Shown here in pieces: positions 5,540 through 11,275 of a DNA stretch of 11,275 bases. The notes under the pieces are model-generated. The model did not search any database and had not been told where the DNA came from. It saw only the letters and a program-made list of their open reading frames with translations. Location: assembly GCA_027347545.1 (NCBI GenBank), contig DAIEQT010000131.1, forward strand, positions 1 through 11,275. The letters run 5' to 3'. Each line of letters starts with the position of its first letter. Positions within the stretch are counted from its first letter, which is position 1. The DNA comes from Ignavibacteria bacterium (lineage in GTDB: Bacteria; Bacteroidota; Ignavibacteria; Ignavibacteriales; Melioribacteraceae). A program made the position numbers and the translations under genes.

Positions 5540-6860
5540 TCTTTTCCATAGATTTTGGCAAATAGTAAAGAACAACTCTGTTTTCTTTTGTTAGATATTT
5601 ATTTGCAACGCGCTTGAAATCATCGCGGGTAACTTTCATATAACGCTGCAATTCTGTGTTAATCAAGTTTGCATCGCCAAAATAAACAGAATAATTAGCC
5701 AAGCTTTCACCAATTCCGGCTACGGTAGAGTTTCTTGTTACAAAATCACTCTCAACTTGGTTCTTCAATTTCTGGAATTCTGTTTCAGTAACTAAATCTT
5801 TTTTAACCTTTTCAATTTCAGCATCTAGCGCAGCTTCCAATTCTTCAGCTTTACCGCCAACGTTGCAAAGTCCAAAAGCCACAAACAAGCCGGGATCTTC
5901 TAACGCAAAAGGTACAGAAGCAACTTGTACTGCTTTTTGCTGTTTGTCTTTTATTTCTTTTGTAAAGCGAGAACTTTCTCCGCCGGAGAGAAGTGTGGTT
6001 AACATGCTAAGTGCGTAATAATCCGCAGTGCCTTGTGCCGGCATGTGATAAGCTTCGGCAACTAACGGGAGCTGAACTTTATCGTACACTGTTTCGCGGA
6101 CTTCCGCTGTTTTAACCGGTTCAACTTCTTTTGGGGTTACAATTGCAGTTGAGCCTTTTGGAATTTCTGCAAAATATTTTTTAACCAACTCTTTAGTCTT
6201 AGCAATATCAATATCGCCGGCAATTGTTAAAGTTGCGTTGTTAGGAACGTAGTACATTTTGTAGAAAGCTATAAACTCTTCAATTTTAGCTTGATCAATA
6301 TATTGAGCAGAACCAATCGGCATCCATCTATAAGGATGAACCTTGAAGGCATTGCTAAACATTTTTTCCAGAAGCGTTCCGTAAGGTCTGTTTTCCAATC
6401 CTTGTTTGCGTTCTTCCTTAACTACTTTTCTTTGTGTTTCAACACCAACGCTGTCAATTTTCAATTGAAGCATTCTTTCGGATTCCATATACAAACCAAG
6501 TTCCAGCTGATTTGATGGAAGCGTCTCAAAATAAAATGTACGGTCAAAATTAGTATTTGCGTTCAAACTTCCGCCCGCTGCTTCAATTGTCTTAAAATAC
6601 TCGCCGCGTTTAATGTTTGGAGAACCTTCAAACATGAGATGTTCAAAAAAGTGAGCAAAGCCGGTGCGTTGCGGGTCTTCGTTCTTACTTCCTACATGAT
6701 AAAGAATAGAAACATTTACGATTGGCGTTGTGTTATCTTTGTGAAGAATTACATTTAAGCCGTTATCTAATTTGTACTGCTCATAATTAATCTTTTTGCT
6801 TTGAGCCGATATGCCGACAAAGCCAAGCAGCGCTAAAAACAAAATGAGTTTGCGTTTCAT
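5535..6860 (-). CDS. M16-family zinc metalloprotease (catalytic subunit)
   Basis: An exported 441-aa protein of the usual length for a single-chain M16B subunit. Residues 1-19 are a signal peptide ('MKRKLILFLALLGFVGISA'). The inverted zinc motif HxxEH is present as 'HFFEH' (70-74) within 'RTGFAHFFEHLMFEGS'. The third zinc ligand is Glu at about 150 in 'KEERKQ', the expected ~76 residues later. 'EAAGGSLNANTNFDRTFYF' (93-111) and 'YYVPNNATLTIAGDI' (start of the second module, ~204) complete the family pattern. The second module has 'RFTKEIKDKQQKAV' but lacks the Tyr of the Arg/Tyr pair, complementing the neighbour at 3350-5413. AAGGAG lies 7 nt upstream of the ATG. It probably degrades peptides in the periplasm as a heterodimer; the dimer is inferred from family precedent and gene order. 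Confidence 0.92.
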   Translation of the reverse strand: MKRKLILFLALLGFVGISAQSKKINYEQYKLDNGLNVILHKDNTTPIVNVSILYHVGSKNEDPQRTGFAHFFEHLMFEGSPNIKRGEYFKTIEAAGGSLNANTNFDRTFYFETLPSNQLELGLYMESERMLQLKIDSVGVETQRKVVKEERKQGLENRPYGTLLEKMFSNAFKVHPYRWMPIGSAQYIDQAKIEEFIAFYKMYYVPNNATLTIAGDIDIAKTKELVKKYFAEIPKGSTAIVTPKEVEPVKTAEVRETVYDKVQLPLVAEAYHMPAQGTADYYALSMLTTLLSGGESSRFTKEIKDKQQKAVQVASVPFALEDPGLFVAFGLCNVGGKAEELEAALDAEIEKVKKDLVTETEFQKLKNQVESDFVTRNSTVAGIGESLANYSVYFGDANLINTELQRYMKVTRDDFKRVANKYLTKENRVVLYYLPKSMEKK

Positions 6861-7085
6861 TAATTACTCCTTTTAGAATTGATTTGAAAAGCCGTTATTG
6901 CGGTTTTTTGATGCGAAAATATTGCGAAATTTCGTTTCATTTGCGAATAATTTGACGTTTCATCTGCTGTTTAGTTAGACAGAAACTTACTCTCAATAAA
7001 ATTTTGAGAGAAATTTGTGAGAAAATTATTGGATTTTAATTCCCTCCGAATTTTCGTATTTACGCATCAAAATTATTAGGATTAG
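6861..7085. promoter_or_regulatory. Divergent control region between M16 and M61-like peptidase genes
   Basis: This 225-bp AT-rich spacer must hold both promoters. Visible elements: three copies of TGCGAA (6912-6917, 6923-6928, 6942-6947), the middle one running into the palindrome CGAAATTTCG (6925-6934); and a perfect 7-bp inverted repeat, CTCTCAA (6990-6996) and TTGAGAG (7004-7010), with a 7-nt spacer. Either could be a regulator site. No clean -35/-10 pair stands out in either direction. Confidence 0.4.
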
Positions 7086-8630
7086 ATGAAACGACTTTTA
7101 CTGTTAATTGTACTTTGCTCTGTTACTGCAACACTATCAAAAGCTAACACATCAGAACTATCTTTTACCAATCATGATGTTGTCCAGTCCGGCTCATATC
7201 CAACAGTTATTAGTTATAGCATTGAGCCATTTTACGATGTTGAAAGCTTCCGGCTGATTGTTGTCTTAGAATTCAAAGGAGAAAAGAGTGGACAAACACG
7301 GCTCCGGCTTCCCAACAATTACGGAAGCGATAGAGATTGGGAAGGTGTAAAATTTCTGAAAGCACTTTCTACCAACACAACTATTGAAGAAACTTCCGAA
7401 CACGATGTTAAGCTTGTAAAGTATCCGTCCAACGCTTCAGTAAAAATTTATTATCAGATTGAACAAGTCCGCCAAGAAGAAGTTGAGCTCGGCAATCATT
7501 ACATGGCTACGCTCGATAGAAAATATTTTCACTTTCTCGGCGAAACATTTTTTGTTTATCCCGATTGGGACGCCAACTCTGAGTTTACATTCCGGATTAG
7601 CTGGAACAAGTTTCCGGCAAAGTGGAATCTTGCAAACAGCTTTGGTGTAAATCAGAAATATCAAGAAGCAAAACTCCCGCTCTGGAAATTCCGCCATACT
7701 ATTTTTACCGGAGGCAACTTCAGGCTGGAAAAGCGCATGATTCACAACAGTCCGGTTTACGTTGCAATTAAAGGCAGCTATTCTTTTCCAACCGAACAGT
7801 TCATTGATATGATCCAAACCATTCTGCTTGAAGAAAGAACTTTTTGGAATGATTTCAATTTTCCCTTCTATATAATAACAGTTTTTCCAATTGAAGGAGA
7901 CAACGACCAGGGTGGAACCGGAAGAGTGAATTCGTTTTCCCTATTTCTTACAGAGGATAGACAAATTGATTACCGTATGAAACGGCTCTTAGCGCATGAG
8001 GTTTTTCATACTTGGCTTGGCGAGAAAATAAATTTAGCCGGACCGGAATCACTTCTCTACTGGTTCTCTGAAGGGTTTAGTGATTACTACGCACGCTTAC
8101 TTTTGCTTCGTGCCGGTCTAATTTCTTTGGATGATTACATTAACGAGTACAATAAAGTTTTGAATCAGTATGGTAAATCTCCCGCGCGCAATGAGAAGAA
8201 TGAAAAACTTACAGAGGGTTTTTGGAATGATGACGATCTTAACAAACTTCCTTACATGCGCGGAGATATTTTAGCGCACAGCATCAATCTGGCTATTATG
8301 AAAAACAGGGGCTGGAAGAAGAACTTGGACGACTTGATGCGCGATCTTTACAAACGCTCGCAAGAAGAGGGAATGCTTGTCTCTGCCGGAAGTTTGAGCA
8401 ACTTAATTAGATTTTACGGCGGGGATCAAATTCTTGCTGAAGTTATGAAGGTTCTTAACTCTGGCGCAGCAATAAAAGCCTTACCGGACGCGCTTGGTCC
8501 TTGTGTCGAAATGGAAATGGAATCTTCCAGAAAATACTGGCTCTTTGGAGAGAAGTTTGATTTTCCAGTTTACAGTTTGAAAACAAACCAGACTGATAAA
8601 AGCTGCTACGATTGGTTTGGCGTGAAATAG
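7086..8630 (+). CDS. Secreted M61-like zinc metallopeptidase (glycyl aminopeptidase-like)
   Basis: An exported 514-aa protein with a signal peptide at residues 1-20 ('MKRLLLLIVLCSVTATLSKA'). Residues ~40-230 are a beta-rich N-terminal domain. The catalytic domain has 'LLAHEVFHTWLGEKI' (301-315), a gluzincin HExxH site (304-308), followed by 'WFSEGFSDYYARLLLLRAG' (326-344), where Glu329 is the third zinc ligand. 'LPYMRGDILAHSINLAIM' (388-405) fits the tyrosine-glycine substrate segment of M61 proteins ('YxxGal...LDl'). The HxxW and SEGxxxYY context points to M61 rather than classic M1 enzymes. Two late cysteines (near CVEM and CYDW) could form a disulfide. The usual C-terminal PDZ domain of many M61 proteins is not apparent. 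AGGA lies upstream of the ATG. It is transcribed divergently from the M16 pair. Substrate unknown. Confidence 0.85.
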   Translation: MKRLLLLIVLCSVTATLSKANTSELSFTNHDVVQSGSYPTVISYSIEPFYDVESFRLIVVLEFKGEKSGQTRLRLPNNYGSDRDWEGVKFLKALSTNTTIEETSEHDVKLVKYPSNASVKIYYQIEQVRQEEVELGNHYMATLDRKYFHFLGETFFVYPDWDANSEFTFRISWNKFPAKWNLANSFGVNQKYQEAKLPLWKFRHTIFTGGNFRLEKRMIHNSPVYVAIKGSYSFPTEQFIDMIQTILLEERTFWNDFNFPFYIITVFPIEGDNDQGGTGRVNSFSLFLTEDRQIDYRMKRLLAHEVFHTWLGEKINLAGPESLLYWFSEGFSDYYARLLLLRAGLISLDDYINEYNKVLNQYGKSPARNEKNEKLTEGFWNDDDLNKLPYMRGDILAHSINLAIMKNRGWKKNLDDLMRDLYKRSQEEGMLVSAGSLSNLIRFYGGDQILAEVMKVLNSGAAIKALPDALGPCVEMEMESSRKYWLFGEKFDFPVYSLKTNQTDKSCYDWFGVK

Positions 8631-8654
8631 AAACTGTTAGTCTTTCGTAGAAAT

Positions 8655-8696
8655 GCGATATCAACCTCGGCGAGACCGAGTCTAGACGGGTATCGC
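8655..8696. repeat. Nested stem-loop element, possible interspersed repeat or terminator
   Basis: The outer arms GCGATA (8655-8660) and TATCGC (8691-8696) enclose an inner stem CTCGG (8666-8670), CGAGA loop, CCGAG (8676-8680), then TCTAGA (8681-8686). The GC-rich, two-level symmetry contrasts with the AT-rich surroundings. It starts 24 bp after the stop of the M61-like gene, as mobile intergenic palindromes often do. There is no T-run, so it is not a classic terminator. Confidence 0.5.
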
Positions 8697-8885
8697 GTCT
8701 TTACTATAAGCTAACTTTCTTTACTTGATATTCAAATTTTCAACAGTTAAGTTGCAAAAAGTAACGGGGCTCCACTCTACACTATTTCGGGGGAACCGGA
8801 AAAGCAGTTTTGAGTTTTGATGTATGAGTTATGAAATAAACTGTTCTACAAATAGATCTTCTTTTGAATAAATAAAAACCGGTAG

Positions 8886-8937
8886 ATAACATTCTGAAGG
8901 TGTGTTATTTGCTCGCGAGTTAATTAAGAGTTCTCTT
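8886..8937 (+). promoter_or_regulatory. Cluster of dyad-symmetric sites upstream of the lipoprotein gene
   Basis: Successive symmetric elements occupy the 60 bp before the start codon: ATAACA (8886-8891) with TGTTAT (8903-8908); CTCGCGAG (8912-8919); TTAATTAA (8920-8927); and AAGAG-TT-CTCTT (8926-8937). Such density suggests a regulator-bound promoter region, but no regulator or promoter hexamers can be named. Confidence 0.3.
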
Positions 8938-8944
8938 ATACATA

Positions 8945-9469
8945 ATGGTGAAACTTATTTTCAGAATTGCAGTGATAATTTTAGTGGGTTTATTGATTGA
9001 GTCCTGCTCGAAGGATAATTCAGTTGAATCGGAACAACCAGATTATTTCCCAATTAAAGTTGGAACAAGTATGAAATATAAGTATTCATCTTCTGCAACT
9101 AATATTGTTTATACATTTCAAGATATAGGTGACGCTGAATGGAATATTTCTTCTGTTAAAGAAATAGATGGTTCTCAAGTCTGCTCTACCACTGAAATAA
9201 AAACAGTAATGAGCTCGAAAAATGGTAATACGCCCACACAGAAAGTTATAAGGACACTTTTTGAAATTGTTGAGGATAAGTCGAATTTGCTAACACTGAA
9301 AGGACTAATTGGAGTTTCTTTCCACAGATATAGAAATGATGATAAAATTGATGGACGCAAAATTATTATTTTAGATGGGGGATATATTGAAGTTGAAAAA
9401 AATATTGGCATAACAAAAATCATGCGTTTAGGTAGTAAGTGGTCAGAGACATACGTTTTAATTAGATGA
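8945..9469 (+). CDS. Small lipoprotein of unknown function
   Basis: A 174-aa predicted lipoprotein. 'MVKLIFRIAVIILVGLLIESC' is a type II signal sequence with lipobox LIESC, cleaved before Cys21. The mature part begins with a short acidic/Ser linker ('SKDNSVESEQ'), then 'DYFPIKVGTSMKYKYSS', a motif seen at the start of many lipoproteins of Bacteroidota/Chlorobi-type bacteria. The rest (~50-174) looks like alternating beta strands, ending in 'LGSKWSETYVLIR'. There is no aspartate directly after the lipidated Cys (Ser follows), so outer-membrane sorting is plausible. No convincing SD precedes the ATG, but no better start exists before the lipobox. It is separated by ~310 bp from both neighbours and is probably monocistronic. 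Function not recognised. Confidence 0.8.
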   Translation: MVKLIFRIAVIILVGLLIESCSKDNSVESEQPDYFPIKVGTSMKYKYSSSATNIVYTFQDIGDAEWNISSVKEIDGSQVCSTTEIKTVMSSKNGNTPTQKVIRTLFEIVEDKSNLLTLKGLIGVSFHRYRNDDKIDGRKIIILDGGYIEVEKNIGITKIMRLGSKWSETYVLIR

Positions 9470-9780
9470 TGTATGTATAACCCCCATTTCTGCCCTCAGC
9501 TTCTTCGCCGTGGTCTGTTGTTAAAGATTACAAATAGTTTACCCCAAAAAAACACAATTACACCTACTTTACTAACCAAACCAATTATAACTGTTATCAT
9601 TTTGGGGTGTTAAATGGTTAATCTCGGACACAAAACTCCACAAATAGTCGGAATATCAAAAAAAATAGCAATATTTTTGTGGACGTACTTGTCTTTTAGT
9701 CTGAATTTCGGTTACTTTCCAGTGTAAGTAATTTCCATTATTTACAATAAACTAACTAAGAACAATTTTAGAGGTATCTC
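9470..9780. other. Gene-free interval with a long-spaced inverted repeat
   Basis: These 311 bp hold no supported gene. A perfect 9-bp inverted repeat, ACCCCAAAA (9541-9549) and TTTTGGGGT (9600-9608), encloses 50 bp of very A/C-rich sequence. Six bases after it, an ATG opens a 37-codon frame (9614-9727) with a hydrophobic stretch. I regard that frame as probably fortuitous. The last ~50 bp before 9781 should contain the cytochrome promoter, but no consensus boxes are convincing. Confidence 0.5.
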
Positions 9781-10662
9781 ATGAAAAAGGGCAATTCTAT
9801 TTTCCTTTTTATAATACTACTTGCATTAGCAATTGCGTGCAAAGAAAATACCAGTGAAGTCAATACGCCAACAGAACCGGCAGCATATACAACATCAGAT
9901 GGTATCAAAGGCGGAATTCGTTACGACAATTTCTGGGCAGCAGAGGCTTCATTTTCCAAAGCCTCAGATGCATCACTTTTAGCAAAGCTAAATGCTTCTG
10001 CAGATTTCTTCCGCTGCAAACAATGCCACGGTTGGGACCTTTTAGGAACAAGCGGTTCATATAACAATCGCGCGCCTAAAACAAATCGCCCAAATGTCTC
10101 TGTTGTTAACATAGTTAATGCTGTTAAAACAAAAAGTGAGCAACAACTTTTTGATGCAATTAAAACCGGCAGCATAACACGCCGTGATATATCATATGAT
10201 TTGACGACATACAATCCTACCTCAAACTCAACCGTTGGCGATCAAATGCCTAAGTATAGCCAGCTTCTTTCGGATTCTGAGATTTGGGACCTGGTAAAAT
10301 TTCTTAAAAAAGAAGCTCTTGATGTTACCCAGCTCTATGATGCAACTTACACTGGAACATATCCTACGGGTAAAACTGTTGTTGCGAATATTGGAAAAGA
10401 TGGCAACGCTACAAATGGAAAGGCTTACTATAACAACAAGTGTGTAATCTGCCACGGCACCGATGGTAAGTTAATTCCTAATTTAGATAAAACTAACGGC
10501 ATGACATTAGGTAAATTCATACGTACAAAAGGTAATGAAGCACAACACAAGATAAAATTTGGACAGCTGGGCTCAACAATGACAGCCTTCAGAACTACAA
10601 CACAAGAAATGAAGGATTTGTACAAAGCTGCAACGGATACGATTACTTATCCAAATAAGTAA
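9781..10662 (+). CDS. Di-haem cytochrome c lipoprotein
   Basis: A 293-aa electron-transfer protein anchored by lipid. The signal sequence 'MKKGNSIFLFIILLALAIAC' has its lipobox at residues 17-20 (Cys20). Two haem c sites are present: CKQCH (79-83), followed by 'GWDLLG', and CVICH (221-225), followed by 'GTDGK'. Likely axial methionines are Met156 in 'GDQMPKYS' and Met267 in 'STMTAF', giving two class I-like domains (~65-180 and ~200-285), each ending in a helix ('SEIWDLVKFLKKE', 'EMKDLYKAA'). It acts on the periplasmic face, carrying electrons between respiratory partners not visible here. AGAGG lies about 6 nt upstream of the ATG. It forms a single-gene unit with its own terminator at 10680. 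No oxidase or reductase gene is nearby, so the partner is unknown. Confidence 0.9.
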   Translation: MKKGNSIFLFIILLALAIACKENTSEVNTPTEPAAYTTSDGIKGGIRYDNFWAAEASFSKASDASLLAKLNASADFFRCKQCHGWDLLGTSGSYNNRAPKTNRPNVSVVNIVNAVKTKSEQQLFDAIKTGSITRRDISYDLTTYNPTSNSTVGDQMPKYSQLLSDSEIWDLVKFLKKEALDVTQLYDATYTGTYPTGKTVVANIGKDGNATNGKAYYNNKCVICHGTDGKLIPNLDKTNGMTLGKFIRTKGNEAQHKIKFGQLGSTMTAFRTTTQEMKDLYKAATDTITYPNK

Positions 10663-10679
10663 ATACTTTTTGTTATCAG

Positions 10680-10705
10680 AAGGCTGTTCAAAGAACAGCC
10701 TTTTT
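10680..10705 (+). terminator. Rho-independent terminator of the cytochrome gene
   Basis: AAGGCTGTTC (10680-10689), loop AAA, GAACAGCCTT (10693-10702) form a 10-bp stem, followed by a T-rich tail (TTTTT then CATTTT). It starts 17 bp after the cytochrome stop codon. Confidence 0.9.
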
Positions 10706-10798
10706 CATTTTAAACTATATTATTTTGGGGAGGGGAATTTAAGCCATTAAATAATTTGTGTTTATAAGTAGAGACACGCCCTCATAAACACTGCAAAC

Positions 10799-11275
10799 TT
10801 ATTTTCTTCTAATCTTTGGAATTATTAGCAGGAAAAAAGCTAAAGCAAACAATACTCCTGTTACTACAAACATAGAAACATTAGCGCTTCTGGATTCAAC
10901 CCGCATAGTTAAGTCTTCAAACTGAAATCTCCACGAGTCAACTTTCCATTCAACAGTATTCCCCTTAACAGTCTTGGAATTTGTTGATAAGATAACTCCC
11001 GGCATACTTATTTGGTTTATGTAAGTTCCATCGGCAGAGCCAGCCCACTCCATTTTCTTTTCTATTTCATTAATAAGCTTTCCCGAAAACGGTTCAAGCT
11101 TTTTTATTGCATCGGATTTAAATGTTAACGCTAAAAAAGCAGCAAGAGTCTTTGGATTGTTATCGTGATGGTCAATGTATTCAAAAATTGCATCCCGGTT
11201 TTTCCCGATTGAGAAATCGGTTACTTCACTAATTCCCTTTTGTTTAGAGGCCTTCATAAATTCCGAAAGGAAATA
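10799..11275 (-). CDS. C-terminal part of a membrane-anchored protein of unknown function (5' end outside window)
   Basis: The frame is open to the right edge: six codons (YFLSEF) precede the first ATG at 11257, which has only a weak GGA in front and no signal peptide. The visible 158 codons are therefore most likely the C-terminal part of a longer protein. The last ~35 residues are a hydrophobic helix, 'MFVVTGVLFALAFFLLIIP', followed by KIRRK, a C-terminal membrane anchor with a positive cytoplasmic tail. Before it lie 'MPGVILSTNSKTVKGNTVEW' and a 'W.F.FEDLTMRVESRSAN' segment. This Pro-Gly/Thr-Asn/Trp, then Met-x-x-x-Ser-Arg-x-x-Asn layout occurs in a group of exported lipoprotein-like proteins with a beta domain and C-terminal anchor. 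Function is unknown. It converges on the cytochrome gene. Confidence 0.7.
   Translation of the reverse strand, partial: YFLSEFMKASKQKGISEVTDFSIGKNRDAIFEYIDHHDNNPKTLAAFLALTFKSDAIKKLEPFSGKLINEIEKKMEWAGSADGTYINQISMPGVILSTNSKTVKGNTVEWKVDSWRFQFEDLTMRVESRSANVSMFVVTGVLFALAFFLLIIPKIRRK

Larger units (their letters stand above)
8631..8944. other. Gene-free interval downstream of the M61-like gene
   Basis: No gene is seen in these 314 bp. It contains the nested hairpin element at 8655-8696 and a cluster of dyads at 8886-8937 in front of the lipoprotein gene; both are listed separately. The central part (about 8700-8880) shows nothing I can assign. Confidence 0.6.

Noticed and set aside
7437..7817. 126-codon frame on the minus strand inside the M61-like gene
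   Set aside because: It lies wholly opposite a well-supported coding sequence, with no motif or SD of its own; other antisense frames inside the M16, cytochrome and lipoprotein genes were rejected for the same reason.
9614..9727. 37-codon ORF with a hydrophobic stretch
   Set aside because: It is too short and has no recognisable family; the GGGGTG before it belongs to an inverted repeat. Kept only as a low-interest observation.
10726..10735. G-rich run (GGGGAGGGG) as a G-quadruplex
   Set aside because: Only two G-tracts are present, too few for a quadruplex.
1..11275. CRISPR arrays, tRNA/rRNA genes, transposases or phage structural genes
   Set aside because: None was seen: no regularly spaced direct repeats, no cloverleaf-like GTTC-containing arms, and no transposase or integrase motifs in any long frame.

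Overview
The window is AT-rich bacterial DNA from a Gram-negative organism. It carries a TolC-family outer-membrane efflux protein, a porin fragment, outer-membrane-type lipoproteins and secreted peptidases. The M16 pair with an inactive, C-terminally extended subunit, the M61-type peptidase, and a lipoprotein starting with a 'YFPIKVGT'-like motif together suggest the Bacteroidota/Chlorobi side of the tree, perhaps Ignavibacteria. That placement is inference from protein style only. Most genes have recognisable Shine-Dalgarno (SD) sequences.

Layout, left to right. (1) 1-1397, minus strand: a TetR-family regulator is followed, with an ATGA stop/start overlap, by a TolC-family channel cut by the left edge. 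A perfect 10-bp inverted repeat lies upstream of the regulator. This looks like the start of a self-regulated RND/ABC efflux operon whose other parts lie outside the window. (2) About 1500-3300, plus strand: an accessory-looking patch. It holds a thymidylate-kinase-like gene, an abutting 77-aa four-cysteine protein of unknown family, an orphan antitoxin-like gene without a toxin, and on the minus strand the C-terminal remnant of an OprB-like porin. A strong bidirectional hairpin terminator closes it. (3) 3350-6860, minus strand: two exported M16 peptidase-family proteins. One carries the HxxEH zinc site; the other has lost it but keeps the Arg/Tyr element and has an extra C-terminal domain. 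They are probably two halves of one periplasmic protease. A REP-like palindromic repeat lies between them.

(4) 7086-8630, plus strand: a secreted M61-like metallopeptidase, divergent from the M16 pair across a 225-bp control region, so this is a small envelope proteolysis locus. (5) 8945-10662, plus strand: a small lipoprotein of unknown function and a lipoprotein di-haem cytochrome c with its own terminator. (6) 10799-11275, minus strand: the C-terminal part of a membrane-anchored protein running off the right edge.

I see no rRNA, tRNA, CRISPR array or intact insertion sequence. I do not see a clear new multi-gene system. The least explained items are the tmk-like gene with its small Cys-rich partner, the debris around the orphan antitoxin, and several intergenic palindromic elements.
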